DNA of 64,000 nt from Sulfurimonas denitrificans DSM 1251 (GCF_000012965.1 NC_007575.1:1-64000), one strand, 5' to 3'; numbered from the stretch's first letter, positions 27,963-37,469 are shown. Numbers and translations: made by a program. The notes: generated by a model from the letters alone, not told the origin.

Positions 27963-29615
27963 ATGATTACCCAAGACTCCATAGAAGCCCTAAAGGCACG
28001 CCTTGATATTGTTGATGTTGTCGGCTCACATGTAGAGTTAAAAAAAACTGGCGCAAATTATAAAGCTCCATGCCCTTTTCATGATGAAAAAAGTGCCTCT
28101 TTTGTTGTAAGTCCCTCAAAGCAGATATATCACTGTTTTGGTTGCGGAGCTGGTGGCGATAGCATAAAATTTGTTATGGAGTTTGAAAAACTAAACTACC
28201 CAGAAGCACTTGAAAAACTGGCTTCAACATATAATTTTTCTCTATCTTACAGCGATAATAAAAGCACTAAATCTAGCTCAGGAATCATGCAAAAGATAGA
28301 TTCATGGTATCACTATCTTTTTACAAAAAACCCTCAAGCCATCTCTTATATAAAAGAGCGCGGTATCTATGAGAGTAGCATAGAAAAATTTGGCATAGGT
28401 TATGCACCAGATTCAAATGCTACTATCTCATTCATAAAATCGCAACTCCTCAGCATGAATGAAGCCATAGAGATGGGTATTGTAGGAAATGATGGCTCAA
28501 GAGCGTATGCTAGATTTATAGAGCGTATCACATTTCCAATCCACTCTGCAAATGGAACTATTGTTGGGTTTGGAGGTAGAACGATAACTGGACATCAAGC
28601 AAAGTATGTCAACTCTCCAGAGACACCATATTTTAATAAATCTCGTCTTTTATATGCTTATCATCATGCAAAACAGACTATTCATAAAACAAAAGAGATA
28701 GTTATTACAGAAGGGTATCTCGATGTTATAATGCTCCATCAAGCGGGGTTTACAAATGCTGTAGCAACGCTTGGAACGGCACTTACATCAGAACATCTAC
28801 CCATTTTGCGAAAAGGTGAGCCTAAAGTAATTATGGCTTATGATGGAGATAAAGCAGGGCGAGCAGCGGCTCTTAAAGCCTCGAAAATTCTTAGTGCAGG
28901 CGGATTTAATGGTGGAGTTGTTATATTTTCTGATGGATTAGATCCAGCAGATATGGTCAAAAACGGAGCAGTTGAAGAGCTCTCAAATATGTTTAGAGCG
29001 CCACAACCTTTTATAGAGTTTGTGCTTGATGAAATTCTATCACTCTATAATCTTAGAGACCCAAAAGCCAGAGAGCTCTGCATGCAAGATGCAATTGGAT
29101 ATCTTAAAACTCTCTCCGCAATGCTTCAAGAGGAGTATAAATCCTATTTAGCCTCAAGACTGGGGTTAAGCCCATCTTATATTAAGATAACGAACAAGAG
29201 TAACATAAATCAAAACCTCCCTTTTATCGATAAAAACCGTCATAGAGATATGTGGGAGTTAACTCTTATAAAAACAGTATTGGAGCATCCTGAATTTATT
29301 GATCAGATTTTAGATGTATTAGATCCATCGCTTTTAAAGTTTCACTCATCAGAGCTCTCTTTGGCGCTAAGGGGGGAGTTTTCTCATCCCCAACTTATGG
29401 CGATAGCTGTAGATGAGCAGATAAAAGCGTTAAATAGTGAGGATGCTCTTAGAGCGGAGTTAGTCTCATTTTTGATGAAGCATTATGAGAGAGAGTATAA
29501 GAAAGTAAATGTTCTCTCAGACATTACGTTTGAAGAAAAAGCTTTTTATATTCGTAAGTTTAAAGGGAAAATCGAACTCTTAAAAAGAGGCGAACTTGTA
29601 GCTTTTAAGAGCTAG
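27963..29615 (+). CDS. dnaG: DNA primase DnaG
   Basis: DnaG makes RNA primers for replication. The N-terminal zinc-binding domain shows CPFHDEKSASFVVSP and YHCFGCGAGGD. The RNA polymerase/TOPRIM core follows, with IVGFGGRTI, EGYLDVIML and AYDGDKAGRAAALKA, then a C-terminal helicase-binding region. The open frame extends to a TTG at 27948. I choose ATG 27963 (MITQDSIEALKARLD), giving 550 residues and matching the family N-terminus. No ribosome site precedes this ATG and a TATAAT sits just upstream, so the mRNA may be leaderless. Its end overlaps the convergent gene by 11 bp. Confidence 0.95.
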   Translation: MITQDSIEALKARLDIVDVVGSHVELKKTGANYKAPCPFHDEKSASFVVSPSKQIYHCFGCGAGGDSIKFVMEFEKLNYPEALEKLASTYNFSLSYSDNKSTKSSSGIMQKIDSWYHYLFTKNPQAISYIKERGIYESSIEKFGIGYAPDSNATISFIKSQLLSMNEAIEMGIVGNDGSRAYARFIERITFPIHSANGTIVGFGGRTITGHQAKYVNSPETPYFNKSRLLYAYHHAKQTIHKTKEIVITEGYLDVIMLHQAGFTNAVATLGTALTSEHLPILRKGEPKVIMAYDGDKAGRAAALKASKILSAGGFNGGVVIFSDGLDPADMVKNGAVEELSNMFRAPQPFIEFVLDEILSLYNLRDPKARELCMQDAIGYLKTLSAMLQEEYKSYLASRLGLSPSYIKITNKSNINQNLPFIDKNRHRDMWELTLIKTVLEHPEFIDQILDVLDPSLLKFHSSELSLALRGEFSHPQLMAIAVDEQIKALNSEDALRAELVSFLMKHYEREYKKVNVLSDITFEEKAFYIRKFKGKIELLKRGELVAFKS

Positions 29616-30627
29616 GTGCATCTTTTGGCTTTCGCTCTTTTATAGATATCTTTCTTCCTACATTTTTTGGTGCTTCAATGCTTTCCTTGGGCTTTCCATC
29701 ATATTTATGATTTCTCTCACCACTTTTGCCAGAGAATTTTGATTTGCCACTATCGTCTTTACCTAAAAATTTATTTGACTTTTTGCCTGATTTATCATAT
29801 TTCTTTTCACCATCATATTTAGGCTTGTCAAATGGCTTACGCTCAGACTTTTCGCCATCTCTTGTTGGCTTATCCCATTTGGGTTTATCAAAAGGTTTGT
29901 GCTCAGGGCCTTGAGTATCATTTTTTGTTTTATCAAACTTAGGTTTATCCCATTTAGGTTTATCAAATGGTTTACGCTCAGCTCTTTGGCCATCTGTTTT
30001 AGGTTTATCATACTTTGGTTTTTCAAATGGTTTTCGCTCTGAACCCTCATTATCTCTTTTTGGCTTATCCCAGTTGGACTTATCATACTTTGGCTTGTCA
30101 AATGTTTTTTTATATTCTGTTTGTTTTTTACTATAAAGAGGCTTCTGTGGAGCATCTGGGTCAAATGCGTAAACACCTTTTTCTTTTTGCAGGGATTTTT
30201 GAGCTATTTTCATCTTTTCTTGAGGCGCATACTCATAGCCTAAAACGGTGTCTTGTCTAATGACTCTCTTAAGAATTGTCTCAATTGGGTAGAGATTTTT
30301 CTGTTCACTTATATCAAGAAGTATTATTGCACCCTCTTTTGCTCTTCGGAGTCTTGACATGTAAATCTCAGCTGAGGGTAAATCATAACTTATAAGAAGA
30401 TCACACATCAAATCTGCTGCTTTTGTTAACTCATCATCAAGGGCAACGGTAACGTTTTTTGCCCCCGCTACCTCTTTTATAAGCTCCCTATCTTGCGAAG
30501 AAGCAACTAAAATATTTAAAGTGCTGTTTTGTTCTAGAAGAAGTGCAAGAAGAGATAGTTTTTTATCATTAGGACAAGGATGGATACGATGTTTATTGTG
30601 TTTTATGGTGATTTCATAGTTTGACAT
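29605..30627 (-). CDS. Degenerate helicase-like domain with disordered KPKWDKPK repeat tail
   Basis: I do not recognise a named family. Residues about 1-130 read like a shortened RecA-like second helicase domain: HPCPNDKKLSLLALLLEQN and LNILVASSQDREL resemble the start of an RhlE C-domain, and DLLISYDLPSAEIYMSRLRRAKEGAIILL mirrors [24 protein letters not shown] but lacks the catalytic Arg motif. Residues about 150-310 are a Lys/Asp/Pro-rich low-complexity tail with several copies of a 20-25-residue unit containing ERKPFDKPKWDKPK. It is divergent from the RhlE-type helicase gene. RNA binding beside that helicase is an inference. Confidence 0.7.
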   Translation of the reverse strand: MSNYEITIKHNKHRIHPCPNDKKLSLLALLLEQNSTLNILVASSQDRELIKEVAGAKNVTVALDDELTKAADLMCDLLISYDLPSAEIYMSRLRRAKEGAIILLDISEQKNLYPIETILKRVIRQDTVLGYEYAPQEKMKIAQKSLQKEKGVYAFDPDAPQKPLYSKKQTEYKKTFDKPKYDKSNWDKPKRDNEGSERKPFEKPKYDKPKTDGQRAERKPFDKPKWDKPKFDKTKNDTQGPEHKPFDKPKWDKPTRDGEKSERKPFDKPKYDGEKKYDKSGKKSNKFLGKDDSGKSKFSGKSGERNHKYDGKPKESIEAPKNVGRKISIKERKPKDAPSS

Positions 30628-30765
30628 TGTTTGTCCTAAGAGGGTTTTTGAATATTAATTTGGCATTATATCTGAACATTGGAGGAAATTATGCTATTCT
30701 ATGGTTATATTAAGCTTTGGTGTTTAACAAATCTTCTACAAAAACAATTAAAAATCAGGAAAATA

Positions 30766-31962
30766 ATGTCATTTACAACACTAGGTTTATCAGCTCCTAT
30801 ACTAAAAGCTATCAAAGATCAGGGCTACACTAAGCCAACTCCAATCCAAAAACAAGCTATTCCAATTATCCTTAGTAAAAAAGATATTTTAGCAGGAGCA
30901 CAGACGGGAACAGGTAAAACAGCTGGCTTTACGCTTCCACTTCTTGAGCTTTTAAGCAGAGATAAATCATCTACTAAAAAGAGAATCCGAGCTCTTATTT
31001 TAACCCCAACACGAGAGTTGGCGGCGCAAGTTGGAGAGAGTGTTTCTATTTATGGAAAATATCTCTCTTTTACTTCAACTATTATTTACGGTGGAGTAAG
31101 TATAAACCCTCAGTTAAGCGCTCTACGAAAAGGTGTTGATATAGTTATCGCAACTCCTGGAAGATTACTTGACCATCTCTCTCAAAAAAGCATAGATTTA
31201 AAGGATGTTGAGTTTTTGGTGCTTGATGAAGCAGATAGAATGCTTGATATGGGCTTTATAAATGATATAAAAAAAGTTTTGGCTGTTCTTCCAAAAAATA
31301 AACAGACACTTCTTTTTTCAGCTACATATTCAGATGAGATTAAAAAGCTCTCAGATCGTCTCTTAAATTCACCAGTTCTTATAGAAGTTGAACGTCCAAA
31401 CAAAACAGCACAAAGCATAAAGCAGATAGTTTATCCAGTTGATAAAGAGCGTAAGCGTGAACTTTTGGTTCATCTTATAAAAGAGGGAAAATGGCAACAA
31501 GTCCTTGTCTTTACAAGAACGAAACATGGAGCAAATAAATTAAGTGCGCAACTTGAAAAAGATGGTATAAGCTCAAGCGCTATACATGGAAACAAGAGCC
31601 AAAATGCGAGAATGAAGGCTCTGCAAGAGTTTAAAGATGGCGATATAAGAGTTCTTGTTGCAACAGATATAGCAGCAAGAGGGATAGATATAGATCAACT
31701 TCCACATGTAATAAACTATGAACTTCCGAATGTGCCAGAGGATTATGTTCACAGAATAGGCAGAACAGGGCGTGCTGGAAGCAGTGGAGATGCGATATCT
31801 CTTGTTTGTATAGATGAGCATGAATATCTATCAAGCATAGAAAAACTTATAAAAACTGATATTCAAAAAGTTTGGTTAAAAGATTTTAAACCAGATCCAA
31901 GCATTAAAGCTGAGCCTATAAATCAGGGCGGTCAAAGAGGTTCGCATAAGAAAAGAAGATAA
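30766..31962 (+). CDS. rhlE: DEAD-box ATP-dependent RNA helicase, RhlE type
   Basis: This is an RNA helicase for ribosome assembly or RNA turnover. Q motif ([14 protein letters not shown]), motif [13 protein letters not shown] motif [13 protein letters not shown], motif III SAT and motif [12 protein letters not shown] are all intact. A short basic tail ends SHKKRR. The frame is open back to an ATG at 30679, but I start at ATG 30766 ([12 protein letters not shown]), which has CAGGA upstream and gives the usual RhlE N-terminus and 398 residues. It is divergent from the degenerate helicase-domain gene. Confidence 0.95.
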   Translation: MSFTTLGLSAPILKAIKDQGYTKPTPIQKQAIPIILSKKDILAGAQTGTGKTAGFTLPLLELLSRDKSSTKKRIRALILTPTRELAAQVGESVSIYGKYLSFTSTIIYGGVSINPQLSALRKGVDIVIATPGRLLDHLSQKSIDLKDVEFLVLDEADRMLDMGFINDIKKVLAVLPKNKQTLLFSATYSDEIKKLSDRLLNSPVLIEVERPNKTAQSIKQIVYPVDKERKRELLVHLIKEGKWQQVLVFTRTKHGANKLSAQLEKDGISSSAIHGNKSQNARMKALQEFKDGDIRVLVATDIAARGIDIDQLPHVINYELPNVPEDYVHRIGRTGRAGSSGDAISLVCIDEHEYLSSIEKLIKTDIQKVWLKDFKPDPSIKAEPINQGGQRGSHKKRR

Positions 31963-32010
31963 GTTGTGTATAATTTTATAATTTAAATTATCAATTTTAC
32001 AAGGAGAGGG

Positions 32011-32991
32011 ATGAAGGCAATTGCACTATTTAGCGGCGGATTAGACTCAACTTTGGCACTAAAACTAATAATAGATCAAGGTATTGAGGTTTTAGCTGTA
32101 AATATTAACACAGGTTTTGGAAGTACTAAAGATAGGCTAGAGCATATGCAAAATATGTGCGCTCAAGTCGGAGCAGAGCTAAAAATAATAGATATAGAGA
32201 GCGAATTTTTACAAGATGTGCTCTTTGATCCAAAACATGGTTATGGCAAAAATTTCAACCCATGTATCGATTGTCATGCAAAGATGTTTGCGGTTGCAAA
32301 AAGGGTTATGGAGAGCGAGGGAGCATCTTTTCTTATAAGCGGTGAGGTTTTAGGACAACGGCCAATGAGCCAAAACAGAGAGGCGATGCAGACAGTTTTA
32401 AATGAGAGCAATTGTGATGGACTGCTTTTGCGCCCACTCTCAGCAAAGGCCCTCTCTCCAACTATTGCAGAGATAAATGGTTGGGTAGATAGAGAAAAGC
32501 TAGAGGGTATCGTAGGCAGAAGCCGTGATAGACAGTTAGAGCTTGTAGCAGAGATAGGTTTAGAGGATTTTGAAAGCCCAGGTGGCGGATGTCTTTTAAC
32601 TGATGAAAACTTTGCAAAAAAGATGTTTGATTTCATAAAATATGATAAGTTTGAAGTAAAAGATATTCCAGTTATGAAATTTGGACGCCATTTAAGACTC
32701 CCAGATGGTGCAAAGCTAGTTGTTGGAAGAAACAAAGATGAAAATCTTCATTTGCAAAACATAGAGAGTGAAAAATATCATCATGTTAAAACGGTAGCAC
32801 TTCCTGGACCCCATTCACTGCTTAGTAAAAGCGCAACTAAAGAAGACAAAGAGTTGGCATCAAGGATAATTCTTACATATTGCAAAACAAAAGAGGATAA
32901 CATGTACACTCTTTTATATGATGAGACAGAGGAGATGTATGCGACTCCATTTGATTCAAGAGATGAGTTGAAACCATATACCATTATGTAG
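32011..32991 (+). CDS. PP-loop ATPase, TrmU/MnmA-like (probable tRNA thiolation or related)
   Basis: This is an adenylating PP-loop enzyme. The ATP-binding motif LFSGGLDSTLALK is at the N-terminus. Cysteines in NPCIDCHAK (about 88-92) and GGGCLLT (about 194) resemble the catalytic pair in tRNA thiolases. The C-terminal part (GRHLRLPDGAKLVVGRNKDEN) resembles a domain found with ThiI-like or NFACT-related proteins. At 326 residues it is not a standard MnmA, so substrate and product are uncertain. AAGGAGAGGG precedes the ATG. It is probably a single-gene unit with TATAAT at about 31968. Confidence 0.75.
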   Translation: MKAIALFSGGLDSTLALKLIIDQGIEVLAVNINTGFGSTKDRLEHMQNMCAQVGAELKIIDIESEFLQDVLFDPKHGYGKNFNPCIDCHAKMFAVAKRVMESEGASFLISGEVLGQRPMSQNREAMQTVLNESNCDGLLLRPLSAKALSPTIAEINGWVDREKLEGIVGRSRDRQLELVAEIGLEDFESPGGGCLLTDENFAKKMFDFIKYDKFEVKDIPVMKFGRHLRLPDGAKLVVGRNKDENLHLQNIESEKYHHVKTVALPGPHSLLSKSATKEDKELASRIILTYCKTKEDNMYTLLYDETEEMYATPFDSRDELKPYTIM

Positions 32992-33038
32992 TGTTTTAGG
33001 CTATACTTTATTATAAATTTTAATATATAGGAGAACGC

Positions 33039-33455
33039 ATGGCGGGAGTACATTTTGGGTTTAACAATTTCAAACAACTTTTGGATTTAACTATTGGTTT
33101 AGTGCAGAGGATAGATGAGAATCGTGCCGAGAGTTTTACTATTCTTTATTGTGATTTTTCTGCTCTTGATCACTCTATTGTAAAGAGCTCGTTGGAGCAT
33201 ATTTTAAGAAATTCTGATGCAATTGTAAATGATAAAGCAGACTATTTTTTTGTACTCCCATATACAGATAAATATGGTGCTGAGATTGTAAAAAAAATGT
33301 TTATAGAGTTTTTTGCGGCAGATTTAAAAACGTATATGGTAAGTTACCCTATAGATGGCGAAAATTCAGAAGATTTAGTTTTTAGAATAAGGGATTATGC
33401 AACTCTTTATCATAAAAATGATTTAAATTGTTTGGATAGTTTTAATCGCTATTAG
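33039..33455 (+). CDS. Small protein with degenerate GGDEF-like fold
   Basis: This is a 138-residue protein of unknown function. The run ILRNSDAIVNDKADYFFVLPYTDKYGAEIVKKMF, followed by TYMVSYPIDGENSEDLVFRIRDYA, parallels the GGDEF-domain pattern from the helix before the signature through the SxGVA-yP-dg strand. The catalytic GGDEF is replaced by KADYF, so it cannot be a cyclase and could be a receptor or scaffold. AGGAG precedes the ATG. It ends 14 bp inside the convergent small-protein gene. Confidence 0.6.
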   Translation: MAGVHFGFNNFKQLLDLTIGLVQRIDENRAESFTILYCDFSALDHSIVKSSLEHILRNSDAIVNDKADYFFVLPYTDKYGAEIVKKMFIEFFAADLKTYMVSYPIDGENSEDLVFRIRDYATLYHKNDLNCLDSFNRY

Positions 33456-33681
33456 AGTTGATTTTTTTGTAAAATTCTATCGCATCTGATATCTTTTGTT
33501 CTTGATAAACTTTTTTATCGCACACTAATCTACATGTAACCTTTATATTTTTAGAGGCTTGTAGGTTCTGCTCACTCTTTTTTGTCTCATATACGGACAA
33601 ATCCATATCCTTCACATTGAGAGTCTCAAAAGGGCTCCCAGCAATCAATAACAGTGGTAAAAACAGTAATAAATATTTCAT
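33442..33681 (-). CDS. Small exported protein of unknown function
   Basis: This is a 79-residue predicted periplasmic protein. It has a signal peptide (MKYLLLFLPLLLIAGS). The mature part has a cysteine pair in VTCRLVCDKKVY, which could bind metal or form a disulfide, and a predicted helix at the end. No family is recognised. It reads away from the flagellar cluster across the gap with a sigma-54-type site and converges with the degenerate GGDEF gene. Confidence 0.65.
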   Translation of the reverse strand: MKYLLLFLPLLLIAGSPFETLNVKDMDLSVYETKKSEQNLQASKNIKVTCRLVCDKKVYQEQKISDAIEFYKKINSNSD

Positions 33682-33703
33682 GGTTAAAATTATAACTTAA
33701 TAG

Positions 33704-33719
33704 TGGAATACTATGTGCT
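33704..33719 (+). promoter_or_regulatory. Sigma-54-type promoter upstream of fliK
   Basis: TGGAATACTATGTGCT has GG and GC exactly 10 bp apart, as in the -24/-12 elements of RpoN promoters. It matches the site upstream of flgE at 13 of 16 bases. It lies about 40 bp before fliK. Confidence 0.65.
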
Positions 33720-33760
33720 ATTGATTCTAAAATCTTTAAATTAAAGACAAAGGAGAGTCA

Positions 33761-35395
33761 GTGGTTTTATTAGATATGAAAAACGCTAATGGTTCATCTT
33801 CATCCTCGCCTCTTAGTTTAGCTACTTTAAAAGAGAAGCCTACAATCTCGTTTTCAGAGCTTCTACGAGGAGCAAGTGAAACAAAAGATAAAAAAATAGT
33901 TCAAAATGGCTCACTTGTTTTAGCGCTTGTTAATGAAGAAAAAAGCATTAAGATGCCAAAGACATCATCAAAGACATCAACGCTTACATCTCTTTTGCAG
34001 ACTCAAGATAAAGTAGTTGAAAAAAAAGAGAAAGAGCCATTGGAGTTAAATCCAAAACTCGTAGCTACACTAAGCAGTGCTGAGATGAAAACTCTTATGA
34101 GTGATGCAAAAAACTATCTAAAATCAAAAATTCTAGAGAGTGAAGGCTTTAAAAAATCTGAAATTAAGGAGCTTCCAACAACTTTAAAAGGGTTAGTTGA
34201 GGTTGCTAAAAAATTTGGTGTAGATATAAGTAAAATAACGCTTGAAGAGGTCAAAGAGCATGGTTTAGATAGCTCAAAAACTATAAAACAAGATACCAAA
34301 GAGCTACATGTAGATATTTTAAAAGATAAAAGAGAGGTAAAGGCAGAGGCACCAGAAGGTGCACTCAGTGAGAAAAAAGATTCAAAGACACCAGAGAGCT
34401 CAAAAGAGTTACTTCAGGATAAAAAAGAGCCAAAGACAGAGGTTCCAAAAGAGATAGTTCAAACGCCAAAAGAGAGTTTTGCAGATAAAAAAGCTCAACT
34501 ACAAGAGACGCAAAAGCACCCTCAAACACTACAAAATAGTGAGGCAGTTTCAAAAATTATTTCTAATGAATTAAGAGCAGATGAAAAGCAGAGTGAAATT
34601 TTAAAAGAGATAAAATCAACGCCTCTTTTTAAAGCTCAAAATACTTTAGAGCATGCAACAACAGAGCAGATTGTTCAAGCAAAAGTAAATTCAACTTCAC
34701 TAAAATCAGAGCAAAAAAGCCCAAAAGATAGAGCTGATGAGACATTAAAACTCTTGCTTAATGGGGAAAAATCATCAAAAGATGCACCATCACTAACAGC
34801 TGATTTCTCTGTAAAGAGTGCTACTGTAATTGCTCCAAGCTTAAGTGTAGAGAGTACAAAATCTCTAGAGAAACTTCTTCAAGGAGAATCTTTTGTATCA
34901 GAGCAGCCTTCTCAAGCACAAAAGACAGACTCTCTTGGTGCAAGTAAAGCAGATAGTTTTGAAGTAAAAATTAATGAAGCAAAACAGATGATTAGATATC
35001 TATCAGATGATATAAGAAATGCTATTAATGATTACAAATCTCCATTTACAAGAGTTAAAGTGCAATTAAATCCACAACATTTAGGAGAAGTTGATTTAAC
35101 AGTTGTTCAAAGAGGAAAAAACTTACATGTAAGCATAAGCTCAAACAACACAGCTATAAATGCGCTCTCTATGAATGTAAATGAGCTAAAGACACAGTTA
35201 GTTAATAGTGGAATAAATAGTGCTACCTTTAACTTTAATAGTAGTTCACAAAATGGTGATAACTCATCTGGGGCATTTCAACAACAGAGACAAAACGAAC
35301 AAAAAGCCCACGCAGAGTATAGCCATTTTGAGAGTGAAGAGGCACATGAAGAGATATTAAGCTCTTTAGAGATTATCGTTCCACGATACATATAA
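33761..35395 (+). CDS. fliK: Flagellar hook-length control protein FliK
   Basis: FliK measures hook length and switches export to filament proteins. The 544-residue protein has a long hydrophilic, Lys/Glu/Ser-rich middle (about 50-400), probably extended, and the conserved C-terminal Flg_hook domain (VKVQLNPQHLGEVDLTVVQRGKNLHVSISS, about 430-510). The start is GTG at 33761 behind AGGAGA; an in-frame ATG at 33776 is possible. It leads the cluster fliK-flgD-flgE-like-flgE, the same order as in Helicobacter. A sigma-54-type site is upstream. Confidence 0.9.
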   Translation: MVLLDMKNANGSSSSSPLSLATLKEKPTISFSELLRGASETKDKKIVQNGSLVLALVNEEKSIKMPKTSSKTSTLTSLLQTQDKVVEKKEKEPLELNPKLVATLSSAEMKTLMSDAKNYLKSKILESEGFKKSEIKELPTTLKGLVEVAKKFGVDISKITLEEVKEHGLDSSKTIKQDTKELHVDILKDKREVKAEAPEGALSEKKDSKTPESSKELLQDKKEPKTEVPKEIVQTPKESFADKKAQLQETQKHPQTLQNSEAVSKIISNELRADEKQSEILKEIKSTPLFKAQNTLEHATTEQIVQAKVNSTSLKSEQKSPKDRADETLKLLLNGEKSSKDAPSLTADFSVKSATVIAPSLSVESTKSLEKLLQGESFVSEQPSQAQKTDSLGASKADSFEVKINEAKQMIRYLSDDIRNAINDYKSPFTRVKVQLNPQHLGEVDLTVVQRGKNLHVSISSNNTAINALSMNVNELKTQLVNSGINSATFNFNSSSQNGDNSSGAFQQQRQNEQKAHAEYSHFESEEAHEEILSSLEIIVPRYI

Positions 35396-35415
35396 ATTAA
35401 ATATCTGATATGAAT

Positions 35416-35440
35416 GCGTCAAACTCAAGTGCATTGACGC
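35416..35440 (+). other. Inverted repeat between fliK and flgD
   Basis: GCGTCAA (35416-35422) and TTGACGC (35434-35440) form a 7-bp stem with an 11-base loop. It lies next to a second hairpin at 35451. Confidence 0.4.
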
Positions 35441-35450
35441 CAAGCATAGC

Positions 35451-35470
35451 AAAAGGGAGTTGTTCCTTTT
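35451..35470 (+). terminator. Hairpin between fliK and flgD
   Basis: AAAAGGGA, loop GTTG and TTCCTTTT form an 8-bp stem (one G-U pair) with a T-rich 3' arm. It could weaken read-through from fliK into flgD. Confidence 0.45.
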
Positions 35471-35499
35471 GTAAACAAATGAATAAAAAAGGATAAATT

Positions 35500-36165
35500 A
35501 TGGCAATCACATCAACAGGCTTAAATGCTGCAACACATGCAGAATCAGCAGCAGCAAATGCAGCAAAGGATAAAACAGCTTTAGGCAAAGATGACTTTAT
35601 GAAATTACTATTGGTAGAGCTTCAACATCAAGATCCAACAGAGCCAATGGATAGTGAAAAAATCTTAAGTCAAACTTCACAGCTAGCTACGCTTGAGGCA
35701 TCTGAAAATACCAATAAAGCTCTCTCTGAGTTAGCAGCTTCTATGAGCGCTTCACAACAATTTAGTACTGTCTCTGCAATTGGAAAAACAGCAGATTTGG
35801 GGAGTAATGCTATAACACTAGATAAGGGAACAAATACGAAATTTGAGATGTATTTTCCAGATGCTATAAGTAATGGAACAGTTCAAATCCTTGATGTTAA
35901 TGGAAATACTATAAAAACATTAGATGTTGGAACAAATCCAAAAGGTGTCTATGGGTTTACATGGGATGGAACAAATGCAAACGGTGGAGCAGTTGATAGT
36001 GGAATATATTATGCAACAGCTTCTTATACAAATCCAGATGGAGCGGCACTTAAGACTAGAGTGGGCGCTTATCCCATAGAGTCTGTTAGATTTGATAAAG
36101 GCGAAACATTTCTAAAACTTGGTTCTAATTATGTTCCACTAGCAAATGTTAAAGAAGTGTACTAA
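35500..36165 (+). CDS. flgD: Flagellar hook scaffold protein FlgD
   Basis: FlgD caps the growing hook so FlgE can polymerise. The 221-residue protein has the N-terminal scaffold motif (LGKDDFMKLLLVELQHQDPTEPMDSEKILSQTSQLATLE), then the FlgD Ig-like/tudor domains (GTVQILDVNGNTIKTLDVG, FTWDGTNANGGAVDSGIY). AAAGGAT precedes the ATG. It is followed 11 bp later by the flgE-like gene. Confidence 0.95.
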   Translation: MAITSTGLNAATHAESAAANAAKDKTALGKDDFMKLLLVELQHQDPTEPMDSEKILSQTSQLATLEASENTNKALSELAASMSASQQFSTVSAIGKTADLGSNAITLDKGTNTKFEMYFPDAISNGTVQILDVNGNTIKTLDVGTNPKGVYGFTWDGTNANGGAVDSGIYYATASYTNPDGAALKTRVGAYPIESVRFDKGETFLKLGSNYVPLANVKEVY

Positions 36166-36176
36166 AGGATTTTCTT

Positions 36177-37469
36177 ATGATGATTCAAGCTTTTTATACC
36201 GGGATTAATGGTATTAAATCACATCAGACATCCATTGATGTGATTGCCGATAATTTAGCCAACACAAGTACTTTGGGTTTTCGTGGATACACAGCAGAAT
36301 TTTCATCTCTTTTTGAGAAGTCACTCTCAACCACAGCTGACATTAATGCTGGAATTGGCTTAGGTAGCAGAGTAAATGCTATAACTATGAATGATAGTGT
36401 TGGTACTCTTCAGCTTAGTGAAAGAAGCACGGATATGGCTATTATGGGAGACGGCTGGTTTGGTATTCAGGGGGAAGGCTCTCCTTTATACACACGTGAT
36501 GGAAGTTTTACATTTGATAGAGAGAGAGATTTGGTAACTGCTGATGGGTATTATGTTCTAGGAACAATGGGTAAAAATATCAATAACGGTGTCTTAAGTG
36601 AACAGTTAGCCGAAATACCTCTAGCAAATGTATCTGAGCAACAAAAACTGCGCTTTCCAGATAAACTCACTTATCCAGTTGAGCCGACAAGCGAAGCTAA
36701 GTTTTTTGGAAATTTAGGTGTTACTGATAATATAAGAGTTATAAGCGCTAAAGCTATAGATTCACAAAGCAACACAAATAGTATAAGACTAGAGTTTAAG
36801 AAGAGCAATCCACAGACCTCCCCTGGAGTTCAGTGGGATGTTACAGCGACAGCACAAAGTTCTGGTGTTAAAACAGAATATAATGAACAAACAAGTGAGA
36901 CAACTTATCTTCCAGATGAAATTTATGATACACAAAAAGGAGTGGTTTCATTTGATAATAGTGGAATTATCATATCAAATACATTATCAACTGTAAATAA
37001 CAATGGTACTCCAGTGAAAATAGATTTAGGAAGTGGTTTTAATGGTCTTATATCCATGGATAACCCTTTTAGCGGCTCAAGCACTTCTAATGGAACACAA
37101 TCAGGCGAACTTCAAGGCTACGATATAAATAAAAACGCTCAGATTGTAGCTACTTTCTCTAATGGTATGCAGAGTGCGATAGGATCTGTTGCGGTGTACC
37201 ATTTTCAAAATGACAAAGCTCTAGAGAGAGCTGGTGGCTCAAGATTTAGCGAATCAACAAATAGCGGTAAGCCTATATTTTTTAAAGATGCGAATGGAAA
37301 AAATATAGTAGGTACAGATTTAAGCAATTTTAAATTAGAGGGCTCAAACGTACGCATGGAAGTAGCGCTGACCGAGATAATTGTTATGCAAAGATCTTAC
37401 GATGCAAATTCAAAATGTATAACAACAGCAGATCAGATGTTACAAAAAGCTCTTAGTATGCATAGGTAG
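36177..37469 (+). CDS. flgE: Flagellar hook protein FlgE-like paralogue
   Basis: This is a 430-residue hook/rod-family protein. It begins MMIQAFYTGINGIKSHQTSIDVIADNLANTSTLGFRG, the flagellar basal body rod signature, and ends with the hook C-terminal motif VALTEIIVMQRSYDANSKCITTADQMLQKAL. Helicobacter and Campylobacter also carry a shorter FlgE homologue next to flgD besides the main hook protein. It follows flgD by 11 bp, and a second ATG at 36180 is possible. It is probably a minor hook or hook-junction part. Confidence 0.88.
   Translation: MMIQAFYTGINGIKSHQTSIDVIADNLANTSTLGFRGYTAEFSSLFEKSLSTTADINAGIGLGSRVNAITMNDSVGTLQLSERSTDMAIMGDGWFGIQGEGSPLYTRDGSFTFDRERDLVTADGYYVLGTMGKNINNGVLSEQLAEIPLANVSEQQKLRFPDKLTYPVEPTSEAKFFGNLGVTDNIRVISAKAIDSQSNTNSIRLEFKKSNPQTSPGVQWDVTATAQSSGVKTEYNEQTSETTYLPDEIYDTQKGVVSFDNSGIIISNTLSTVNNNGTPVKIDLGSGFNGLISMDNPFSGSSTSNGTQSGELQGYDINKNAQIVATFSNGMQSAIGSVAVYHFQNDKALERAGGSRFSESTNSGKPIFFKDANGKNIVGTDLSNFKLEGSNVRMEVALTEIIVMQRSYDANSKCITTADQMLQKALSMHR

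Noticed and set aside
29726-30260. Open frames on both strands inside the KPKWDKPK gene
   Set aside because: They are products of the low-complexity repeats; they lack ribosome sites and family features.
31979-31993. AT-only palindrome ATAATTTAAATTAT before the PP-loop gene
   Set aside because: Such palindromes arise readily in AT-rich promoters, and there is no second element.
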